Shown here one piece after another: positions 34,693 through 49,600 of a stretch of 64,000 nucleotides of DNA. The translations under genes were made by a program, and so were the position numbers. Below the pieces are notes generated by a model. That model worked only from the letters and a program-made list of their open reading frames with translations, was not told where the DNA came from and made no database searches. The number at the start of each line of letters is the position of its first letter. Within the stretch, counting starts at the first letter, position 1. Where the stretch lies: assembly GCF_910596095.1 (NCBI RefSeq), contig NC_056535.1, positions 19,670,505 to 19,734,504 on the forward strand, given 5' to 3'. This DNA is from Thunnus maccoyii. Its lineage: Eukaryota; Chordata; Actinopteri; Scombriformes; Scombridae.

Positions 34693-37608
34693 CAATGATT
34701 CAATCATGTCATTATTTACTGTGTGAACATTATGTTTATGCAGCCATTTTCAAAGAATACTTTCTCTTATTATAGGCTATAACTTTGATAACTGTGACTG
34801 CAGGTAATGAACAACTGAATAAGCCTTGATTGGATGGTGTATGGAACATGTGACAATAACACATATGTTTTAATTGTTGCCATTTTTCAGTGTGTATCAT
34901 TGGCTCAGTCCCTGCTAGTCCATATATTGGCCTGGAGACAGCGATAATTTGTCTCAAAGAACCCCAAGAAACACATTTCAACAAAAAACCTGACGTGGTC
35001 TCTGCAGAGTGCAGAGTACCCCTATACAGATGCACTTTTTCTATCACTGTCTTGATTTGTTCAGCCATGGTGGCTATTGCCCTTGTTATAGCAAAGAACG
35101 TATTTCATTCATAAACTTTTTCATTAAACCTATTCAATTAGTCATTCTTTGAAAAATATTGATTACAAACCAAGCAAGCTGACCCACTGTTATGGCTCTA
35201 GGCTGATTATTAAGGCAAGTATGACTTACAAAAACAAAATAATTTAAACAGAAAACATTTTATCTTTACCTGCGTCACCCAACTGGAAAATTAATTGGAC
35301 ACAGATTTGAAATCTGTTTATCAAAAAGCAACAGCTCTCTGCCTTTGTCATTATCCCCCAAGGGTGTCCACAGTTAAGTTTTCTCAATGCCAAGCTCTGC
35401 GACAGTCTGAATTTGAAGCATTTACATTCCCATTAATGAAGAACACTTCATTTAGATCTCTCAAAAGGCAAAGATAAAAGACCTCTGATTCAGCAATAGT
35501 TGAGTGCCTTCTATCTTTCTCTTCTTCTGGTGAAGGAGAGCAGCCTTTTATCTTGAAGATTGCTTTGAAAGGGGGAAAAAATAAGTGCGTGCAAAATTCT
35601 GTCTGACTTATAGTACTTAGTATTTAGTGTCTGGTGCATGGTGGTACTGTGAGTCAAGCTTCTAAGAACAGGTGTAGAGGTGGATCTATGATTCATTGTG
35701 AGGTCTAATGATTGCATTAAGTGGTCTGACATCAGCCTCGTCCCATAATTCTGATTGGCATGCATAATATTGTTTGTCTTAGTGATGTGGCTATTGGTGG
35801 TGTGGTAATTTCAAGAGACAGAGGCCATCAAAGTGTACCGTAGGAGCTCATTCTACATGAGGGTTTGCTTGAGACTCCAGTCAGACATGACCTGATACAT
35901 AGATGCATAGTTTAGTAAATAACATGATGATATTGTTCAAGCCATTTTATTTTGGCTACTCGTCTGTTGTTGAATACCGTATGCCTCGCAAAAGAAAAGA
36001 ACATAATGTTTCGGCATCTTAAATCTGTGTGCTTGTATTGGGCTAAATGAGTATCATGGCACAGGATTGAGGCATGTATTATAAAAAGAAATAATTCTGA
36101 TATACACAGGCAGCCTGATTGTGTGAATTTAGGTGAGAGCCAGCAAACACTAATGGTGACTTTGGGTATTATTCTTGCAGGATCCATGTGGAGGATTTGA
36201 TTTAGCTGGAGCATATCTCTAAAATGCTCATCATCATCTGTTCGCCTAATGGTGAACAGACAGCCCTCCCCTTTAGGACAGAGATGGGGCATGCTATTGT
36301 ATGCTGCGTTTTGATCAGGCAAATGGCGAGCTGAAATACATAATTGCTCTGCAGTAAGAGATGGGCTGTGTGTTTGAGTAGTTTACAATATTCTCTGTCC
36401 CTCCTTACTCACCCTAGGGAAACATTTTCTTGTTCATACTTCTGGAAAAAAAACATCCCTAAGTGCAATGCATCATCTGGGACGGACATAAACAATAAGG
36501 ATAATGTTTGAATAGAGGAGACCTTATCCCTTTGGCTACTCCAAATAAACCTACAACTGTTTGGTTTACTGTTAGAGTGGCAGTTGGTTTTTAGCACATG
36601 AAGTAAACAGAATTGGAAATGCTGGTAATACTTTGCCTTGTGCTTGCAGCATTAATAAATCAGTGTCTTATTAAAAAAAATGTTGGTTTACCACGTATTT
36701 AAAATACAAACTATTGAACCATTTCCACTATTGAATGTGAGCTTTATGGTTGACAAACTCTTGACAGACAATAGAAATGCAAAGATACTGCAAAACTGAA
36801 GCCCATCTGCTCACAAAAGTCAATAATATCCTGGCCCACTTCTAGTTAATCCTGTCTATTTTATCACACTATAGATGACATGATCACAGTTAAATAAATC
36901 AAATTTGTCTCTGACTGTAGTGATACTGCTGTCTAAAATAATAGAATGTAATTAATGGTATGTTGGATTAAACATAAAATGTTTTACTCGGTATCTGTTT
37001 GATATTGACAGAGCACAACTTCCTAGAATGCTGTTAATATTGTATGTAGTGAGAAACTTTCCATATACAGCTAAAGTCTCCCCATAAATGTTTTGGGCAG
37101 TAACCAAAACAGTGTTACCTGCAGTGAGGATCTGTGTATACCATGCCGAGACAACTAAATTAACTTGTTAGAACTGGCATGTGTGACATTCTTTATGTAT
37201 AGTTAGTCTAACTAGTTACCATAACTGTTTTGCTTGTGTAATTTTAGGAGATGATGCAGAAGATAATGTTTCAATTCAGTCTTCTTACCAATAAAATGCC
37301 TGCCCTTGAGCACAAAGCTAAAGTTGCATGAACTCAGTGTTATCATGTTGCTCTGACACTGCATACTAATAGATGGGAACCAGTTAGTGTTAGTGTTTGA
37401 CAGATTAGTGTCAGATAAAAAAATTAAAAAAAACTTCCATAGAATATTTAAAATTTGAATAAAACAAATCCAAAGCAAATATGACCTCACTGACAATCAC
37501 ACAGATTTTTTTAGATATTGCATAGCTACTGCATGTAAAGAAAAGGGTGCAGAGAACAGTGGCACTTTAATATCCTGTTAAAGTATAGGACTGTATCCAA
37601 ATGGATTA

Positions 37609-37609
<1 letters not shown>

Positions 37610-37642
<33 letters not shown>
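37610..37642. repeat. Poly-C homopolymer, 33 nt
   Basis: An unbroken C run in camkv intron 1 (poly-G on the - strand), ending at TCCCTGCGG. This length is unusual and is a likely quadruplex former and a length-polymorphic or mis-assembled site. Confidence 0.95.
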
Positions 37643-37645
<3 letters not shown>

Positions 37646-38894
37646 CTGCGGTATATGGATCAAAGACAGATCATCTCCACTTAAATCAGTATTGATAAAG
37701 AGGCTAAAATCAGGAACATTAGTGGAAAGAGACTGACTTTTGTGATAATAATCCAGCAATTTACATAAGGTAACAATTTTTATACGAGCTCCACAGTAGA
37801 TATCTGCAGAGACTGGATCATAGAGTAATGAGTCAGATCTTCAACTAAAGGGCTCTCTCTTGATTCACAACCTGCTTGTAATAAACAGTAATAAAGCAGA
37901 TTGATATAGACATTCCTCTTAGCATGTGCATTCTTCATATTCCATTTTTACATTTATAGGAACACTCTTTGTTCCACTAAATACTGGATGCTACAGCTGT
38001 GAGAAATCTCTGCCTCCGATAGGGTCCAGACAGCAGCTCAGTCTGAATTTTTTTTACTCCCACTCTTCTGTGCTGGCTGCCATTTCTACTGTTTAGCTTG
38101 CCAAAAAAATTGAGTCTGTTTACCATATAAGCATACTATGTCACCCATCATATTTAGTTGATAGTTGTGGATCTGTTTCTGTTGAGCAGCTGCACCAAAT
38201 CAAGTCAGCCTCATTTGAAGCTGTATATTCTAATCCCACAGTTCAGTTTTTGCAACAACAGGGTCAGGTTGTTAAGTATCCTTTCCAGCTACTTTTGCCA
38301 AAAACACATTTGAAAGTCACTAAAGGAAGTAGACATATATTTCGAAACAACATTAAATGCCACACCATGATTGCTCGAGCTTTGTTTGAAAAACATCTTA
38401 TAGCAAATCAGCTAGAGTTAGATCACCCTGCGTCCATGATAGTTCTCTGGTTTTCATGGTTAAAAAAATAAGCAGGCTTATGAAGCCAGTTTATTTATTT
38501 ATTTATTTTGAGCCTGTGATATTGGCATAGAAATGTGTTAAGGACTTTGTGCGGATCCATTTATTGGGCATTTTGTTGTCAACAGTTAGAAATGTTACGT
38601 TAAATGCAATGAATTATCTACAGTTATTTACTGTATCAGATATACAGTAGTTATCAGTTGTGTTACCTTGGTCAGAAGTGAGTCACACTGATGCTAATTT
38701 AAAGTATTATTCGGTTTAGGGTTGGGTAATATGATGATGTATACTGAGAGATCTTCCATCAGAGATTTTTCCAAACTGTACTATCTGTACCTTTATTATC
38801 TCTTGTATGAGGCCATTGTGGGAATTGTTGCAAATCAATGAGCAGCACTGCTCCATGGTAATATTGGATTTTTCTATCCATGTGATGATGCACC

Positions 38895-39100
38895 TTATTT
38901 GTCAGGTATTTCATTCACTAGATCCACCTAGAGCCGGGTTATGCTTGAGGTTCCCTGCTCATGGGGGAATTTTTGGGTCTCTGTAAATTAAAGAGTACGG
39001 TGTAGACCTGCTCTATGTGAACAGTGCCCTGAGATGACTTTTGTTGTGATTTGGCGCTATATAAATAAAAATTGATTGATTGATCGATTGATTGATCAAA
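38895..39100 (+). repeat. LINE/SINE 3' tail with TTGA repeats
   Basis: GCTCATGGGGGAATTTTTGG, GTCTCTGTAAATTAAAGAGT, GACCTGCTCTATGTGAACAG and GTGATTTGGCGCTATATAAA, then tandem TTGATTGA units, match the standard tail of a very abundant fish repeat. The + orientation and tandem end mark the 3' terminus. Confidence 0.8.
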
Positions 39101-40130
39101 CAGAAATCTCTGTTTATTTAAGTTTCTCAAGACATTAATAAGAATTTTTACTGTATCAGTTCTGTTCACCCTTATATTATGAAGGCAGGAGACTCCAAAT
39201 TGTAGCACTTGTTTTATTTGTGTTACAGGAAAACTATCGTGCATGATTGTACTGTACATCAATGACAGGATCTGTTATGCAATCATGCACTATATTGTCC
39301 CTTATAGTGGTTATACTGATTCCATTATCAAACATTTCCCTCCCAAATCCACTTTATTAATGTAAGGTTCTTGCTACCAGTGGACTGTGAAGATGTGCCT
39401 CAGTGCAGACGCTGTGGGCTAGTCTAAAGTACAGTGTGTATTTCATTATAGTTACAGCCTCATCTGTCACAGACTTGCTAGCAGAAATTAAAACACAAAA
39501 CTCTTCTACGCTTGATCGTCCAGAGTTGGCGAGTTAACAGCTTCCTCAACTTTCAAGAGTCTTTCAAAACATTTTAGAAAGGTTAAAAAAAAAAGTTAGA
39601 GCCATTTCAGGGTCAAGTTCATCTGAATATTCTTACTGTGGAAAGCAGACAGATAAATAATGCTGCTGCTGCTGTTGCTGCAGTACAGAGCTGACTCACT
39701 GCAGAGTGGAAAGAAACAAGCCTTGTAGTCTGATGGAGTTCAGTGAAGAAGATTATGTTATTGCAAAATTTCATTTTTTATGTTGTGTTCCTCTTGTGAT
39801 CTTGAGAAATCATTTGCTCCCACAAACTAAACTATATTTTCCTATCCTCAGGTGTGTGACCAAAAAGGTTTCTGAGAACAAAATGATCATGTGCCCAGAC
39901 TGCTCCCTATAAATGTGCACATTGACTTACGGCATTCATATGGTGTTAAGTGCCCTCACAATAATACATTTACAGTGGTTTTATTTTACTCAGCAATGAG
40001 ACAAAATCTCCAGATTCTGATTCAGTGTTCACCTGTGTTCAGATCCACTTTATATATTGTATTGTGAATCTTCTGAAATGATGCTGTACTATACTGCACA
40101 CAAATCTAACATTCTGCATATTGTTGACAG

Positions 40131-43972
<3,842 letters not shown>

Positions 43973-45240
43973 GCGTCAAAGAAAAAGAAGAAGAGGACCC
44001 TTGCCAACCAACAAGCACATGAGCAGTACAGTCAATAAATTTGGCACAATGATACGGTGTATATGTTGTTCGACTATCCCCCAGTTTGCATTTTCAGTGC
44101 TGAGTTATTTCACAACACCATGCATTTCATCATTTTGCCTTCTGTACTGATTGGTCTATTGAATAGTGTTCTCCACTCTCTCTCCCTCGTTATTTTGTGT
44201 ACAAGTCCCTTTAAAGCTAGTTAAAAAGTAGCTCTTACTGTTGTTTCCCTTTTCCCTGAAAACTGTAAAAACGCAAATTGTAATTTAGTGAAATCCATGC
44301 ATCTTTATTAGTCATCTCACTGTATATAGATGTATTTGTCTGTTTCAACAAATGGCTAGTTATCAGCTTCAGAACTTACAATTCTGAGTTCATGTCTTGT
44401 GACTTAAAATTATGAGTTGAAAGATTTGGTAAATTTATCATATAAAGGTTTATTTTTTAAAATGTAAACGGATTCAAATACTTTCCAGCATGCATATTTG
44501 AGTTCATGCATCAGAAAACTAATTGGAAAATAGTTACAAGAAGTTATGGACTTATTATTTGTGTGTCTTGAGTGAATTTTAAGTCAATTTATAATTAAAA
44601 AGAAGTAAAACTTAAATTATTTTAGCTATGCTGAGAATTGTATAATACCTGTGACACACTGATGACTGTATCTAAAATGTTCTTACTTGTGAAAGATTGC
44701 GTAACAATCAGATACAGATCATCACTTAGTGGATTCAACTTGACACCCTGACTCGATATTTCTTGTTTCAGTGCAGCCAACTTACAATTTTAAGGCAGCA
44801 AGAAAGCATTTTTTTTAAGTTAAAGTGCCTTAATATTTGTTGCAGTAATGTACTGAAATGTTTCAAAAGAAACAGCTTGATTATAACTGCTTACTGATTT
44901 CTTTGAAATGTTTTAGCTGTTTTCCTTTGCTCTTCTGTAAAGAGTGAGCTGCTGTATTGATTTGTGTGTTCTCTCCGTTTTCACACTTACTTTAAAGAGA
45001 AAACCTGATTACATAATTCTATGTGGAGTGTTGTTTTAGCTGTTGTTGTTGTGTTGTCACTTGTAAGTAGTAAAATTCAGAGTTTATAGCTCAGTCCATA
45101 TACTGTACCACTACGTATGTATACTTGCATTGTATACATGTGTAGTTTTTTATCTATGTGTGTATCTAGCAACATTTAGCTGAGCTAACAGGTTGCTACA
45201 ATGCTTGTGAATGAATAAAATGAGCAATACTAATATTGCT
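43973..45240 (+). terminator. camkv: camkv 3' UTR with candidate poly(A) signals
   Basis: AATAAA words occur at 44034-44039 (about 60 nt after the stop) and 45214-45219. The second fits a 1.2-kb 3' UTR, while the first could give a short form. Text between is AT-rich with several TTTAT/ATTTA words, which could make the message unstable. Confidence 0.45.
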
Positions 45241-45760
45241 GAAACTGTGAAATTTTTTCTCAAGTTGTCCGTCACCTTCACCTTTTCACACTGTTCATGC
45301 AAAAACATTACAAGCAAAATTAATAATTCCTTTAAAAGGAAATCAGAGATTTTAATTCTAAAAAAATATTTATTGAAATTTAACAAGTTTATGATGCATT
45401 TATTTATGCTATATTTCTCATTACAAATATTGGTCAACACTGAGATGTTTCAAAAGGAGACTGTTCCACCTATTATTTGCCCACTTAGTCATTATACCCA
45501 CATTACTGATGATTATTTATCAAAAATCTCATTGTGTAAATATTTTGTGAAAACGCCAGTAGTCATCCCTACAGTATTGCTTTAATACCAATATAGAGGT
45601 ATAAAATTTGGCCAGTTAGACCTATTGAAAACACAAAATCATTGGTTGCGGGGAAGAAGTTAGTAGATCAGGCTGCCAGATGATTAAGAAAGTCATTCAG
45701 CTAAGCATAATACTGAAGAATAATAAAACAGGATGTGATGCTCTGGCCTTTCCCCTGCAT
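45241..45760. other. Short intergenic stretch between camkv and rbm6
   Basis: AT-rich, with no gene seen. The distance from the camkv poly(A) signal to the rbm6 leader is only about half a kilobase. Confidence 0.5.
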
Positions 45761-45779
45761 AAAATTGAATATACCAGTT

Positions 45780-45992
45780 GTATTTAAGAACCGCTGGGTG
45801 GCAGCAACCTACCCTAGGGCGTGTAGTGTATCGGGAATTGAAAGGAAGAAGAAGTGGCGAATCGGTGTCCGCTACAGCAGCCGAAGAAGAATGCTCGCCT
45901 CCATTTTTGCATTAGCTTAGTATATAGAAGCCATCGACGACCTGCGCGACAAACCTCCGCAATATTAACACTAAGCACGAATAAGAGCCAAG
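45780..45992 (+). promoter_or_regulatory. rbm6: rbm6 promoter and non-coding exon 1
   Basis: The sequence becomes GC- and CpG-rich here (GGGCGTGTAG, GGCGAATCGGTGTCCGC, ATCGACGACCTGCGCGAC) and ends at a donor, GCCAAG|GTGGGTA, after 45992. The next exon opens at 46649 and carries the start codon. No TATA box is obvious, as is usual for housekeeping promoters. The exact start of transcription is inferred. Confidence 0.5.
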
Positions 45993-46668
45993 GTGGGTAC
46001 AGAAAATTAACATCTACGCACCAATGGTGAGGTATATAGTCAGAGTAGTGTTATGTTTTTTGAAAGCTGTTGCTTTATGCTGCCTAGCTAAAAGCTAACG
46101 CAAAGAACCCGGCTTTCTTAACGTGAATATTAGCTCTAGCTAAGTTAGCTCCGATAGCGTCACCCTGTGACTGGTCTCTTGGGTAAAGGTTAGTGATAAT
46201 GGGCTTTAGCTGGCTAATTCAATAACGCTACACTTGCCACTATAATGCGGTTGTTCATTTGAATTTCTGTGTTTATTTCCATGCAGTCATTTTCAGCCCT
46301 AACGCTATTTGTTTATGATGTGGCGTAGATATGGAAGGCCTAGCGATGGCTATAATTAGCGGGCCATCTACTGTGGACCATCATTAGAAACCACACCACC
46401 CAGTGTTACTTCCCTCAGGTTTGACATATGCAGCCATCTTCTAAGTAGCTTCACTGTAGCACGGAAATAACATGGCAAACAACATAAGAACGACCAAAAC
46501 ACTCACCTAGTTTACTCAAAGTGTGCGATCAAAGTCCAGCTCTTAACAGCGTTATTATTATGGATATGCATGCCATATTCAAGCCAATAGTACATTCATC
46601 TGCCTTTTATACAGTGATGCAAACATTTAATTTACCCTTTGCCTATAGATAAAGTATTGTCTGCAAAC

Positions 46669-49600
46669 ATGTGGGATGGACCAGGGCCAGGGCAAGGACC
46701 AAGGGGAGGACCACCCTTTCGGTAAACAAGCATCATTCACTTATAGATTTAAGACCATTTTTAATTTAGTAGTAAGAAATGAGCTTTTTTTTTTTTGCAA
46801 GAATTACTATGTTTGTCTGTATTGCAGTATGTTAGGGGTGGGCAAAATCTGCTATCACAGCATATATAGTTTTATAATGTATATTGTGATATATGTAAGA
46901 TTCTGTGGAAACTCCATTGTGTGGACTGTTTTTAGATAAGATAAACAAAAAATTGCTTGAAGTAAATACCTGACAAAAACCATGTAAATCTAGATTTGCT
47001 CTTAAGAAGTCTTGCTCATTAACTAAAAACATTCCCACACTGGCATAATATAACATGAGATATTAAAGGTGAACATTCCTCTGTATTGACAAATGAAACA
47101 AATAGGGCTGGGTATCGTTCAAAAATTTTCGATACTGGTATCGATACCTTGACTTTGATACCAGTTCCTGAACTATGCTTTTTTCTATACCAATTTTATA
47201 AAATCCATTTTAACAAAAAGAAAATTACATTACACATTATGGTACAAATCTTTAGTTTTATTATTCAGCTCCTAGGTAATTTTAAACTATAAAAATTATA
47301 AACCATAATTTACTTATGGCTGGGCACAGCAGAAAGGGCTGGGAAGCAGCTAAGGCTAGCAAGGATGCTGCTGCATCCCTTGCTTGGTCCCCTGGTCAGC
47401 CAGTCACGGAGGACGGTGGGGAAGATTTCTGCTTAGGTCCACTGTACATTGGGGAAGAAAAAACACTTACCTTGGCCACTTGTGAGGTGTTTCACCTGGA
47501 GAGCCGCTCCGCTGCCGTTGTGTCTTGGTTGCTATCTTCCCTCAGAGCTGCAAGGCTAGTCGGGATAGCATGTACGCGGCTCCCACCTCCAACGTCACAT
47601 GTAAACACAGAAGTGGCTGAGCTCTAAAGGTGGCTGCTAGCACTGTTAACAGCACTAACAGAGCCTACAGTGCTACTGGGGTTGCCGGAAGGGTTAGCAG
47701 CTCAACCTTGAGCTGCTTACTCACTGCGGTGACATGGGGAAGAACTGGAGGGTGGGCTCTATGCTCCCGCAACAATGCCAGCCCACCACTGTGGGTCGAG
47801 GCGGCTTTATTAGTGGCCACTGCTGTAAAAGCAGCGCTGCTTGCCCGCGCACTCCTTGGGTATTGAAATTTGGTACTAAATGACAAGGCATTTCGCGATA
47901 CTTGATGGTTTTGAAGCAGTTCGATCGGTGCCAAGTATCAAAGTTCGGTACCCAGCCCCATCTTATCATATTATTTATCATCATATGACCCAGCCTTACT
48001 GTATGTCTGTATTGTGACTGGTTGGGCAATTTTGAAAATGAACTTGATTTTTATTTCCCTCATTTTTTTGTTAAAAGCTTTATTCCTTGATAATGTGCAT
48101 TTAAAATAAATCATTAGTCTAATGTGAAAAAATATGAATGTACATTCCAGCGGTGATCATCGTGGAGAAACATTTGGTGGCAGAGATCGTCCCATGCCTG
48201 ATTATAGAGGTAGAGAAGGGATGAATATGGGTCCGATGGGTCATATGGGACCAAGACCTCTAGATCTACCACCTATGGACATGAGGAGGATGGACGGTCC
48301 ACCAATGAGGGGGCGTGATATGGTCCCAAGGGATATGGACCCACGTGATATGCGTGGTAGAGAGCCGAACAGAGATTTTTTAAGACCTGGGGAAGAGCCA
48401 GACTTCAGTCTCAGAAGACAGTATGAAGCGGCCATCAGAGACAAACTGATGAATTCATCTGGTTTCCCGGGACCCGGCAGGAACTCTGCTGACATGGGAG
48501 GGAGAGGAATGCCACCGCGAGAACCAAACAGCAGATTTATGGACATGAGAGACAGGGACACATTTCATTACGACATGTCACGATTCAACAATCCCAATAT
48601 GGATGGGAGAAGAGGTTTTCCCATGGACCGAATGGAGCGAAACGATGGATTTAGGGACATGCGAGATAGGCCCCCAATGGGCATTGGCAATACTGATCGT
48701 TATGATATGGACATACCGCCACGTGAAAGGAGAATGATAGACACTGACAGAAGAGGAGGACCACCTTTCAACCCTAGAGGAGGATTTGACTCTGATATGG
48801 ATTTCAGAAATCGTCCTGGACCATCAGCTGAATTTAGAAGTAGAGAGCGCTCTCCCTTAAGGTTTGGAAACAGTGACGTCCCTCCAGTGGACAGGGCAAG
48901 ATCTGACATGCCTCCAGATGTTAGTGGGCCCCAAAGACCAGAGTTTATGGGTGCAGAAGACCCACTCAGAGACAGAGATTATCCAGATTCAAGTAATAGT
49001 CCCCTTATGGATTATAGGAGTGGTGAAGAGATGACTCTTGCAGAAGAATGGAAGAACCGTCGAAAGGATAAAAACCCTTTCTTAAACGTGAATGAAGGAG
49101 TGGGAGGTGTAACTGAACCCAGCTTCCCTGGAGGTTTTGGCAGAGATGTTAATGTTAGAGATCCACCACCATTTCAAGAAAGGGATAGGCCCTCTACTGA
49201 ATTCCCAGGGAAAGACGCCGGCTTTCCTCACAGTGACCACTTCGCTGCTATGAATCTACCTTCAATTGGCAGCAAAGTTCCACAAGGCTGTCCACTCCCA
49301 GAAATAAGTCCCCTCACTGGCCCTCTTGTTAGAGAAAATGAGAGTAAACATTGGCTTGGAGAAAGGGACCCAAAGCACAGTCAGAATAAATCAAATCGAG
49401 ATGAAAGGCCTCCTTACCATCAAGAGAAGAATCGACCCTCACATGAGACTCAAGAGCCAAATGATTGTTTTAAAGGACTGAAAGATATTCCACACAATCA
49501 AGGACCTGCTAGGGGTAAGATGGGGGCAGAACGTGATTTCCAAAGCAGCAGCACAGAACAGACAAGAGACCAAGACTACAGGGACATCGATTACAGAACA

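Larger units (their letters stand above)
31154..40130 (+). other. camkv: camkv intron 1 (9 kb)
   Basis: Bounded by the GTAAGT donor at 31154 and the TTGTTGACAG acceptor ending at 40130. It holds several simple repeats (listed separately), two tails of dispersed LINE/SINE-type repeats, and no embedded gene that I can recognise. The segment 32,290-32,530 is less repetitive than the rest and could hold regulatory DNA, but nothing in it can be named. Confidence 0.45.

Noticed and set aside
38705-38800. GGGTTGGGTAATATGATGAT as another inverted-end transposon
   Set aside because: One end only, with no partner end or flank duplication nearby, so it was not called.
47316-47627. 103-codon frame on the + strand inside rbm6 intron 2
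   Set aside because: It lies wholly inside the element with inverted GGGCTGGGTA ends, and shows no transposase or other domain.
48241-48561. 106-codon antisense frame over the large rbm6 exon
   Set aside because: A shadow of the Arg/Asp/Met-rich repeats on the + strand.
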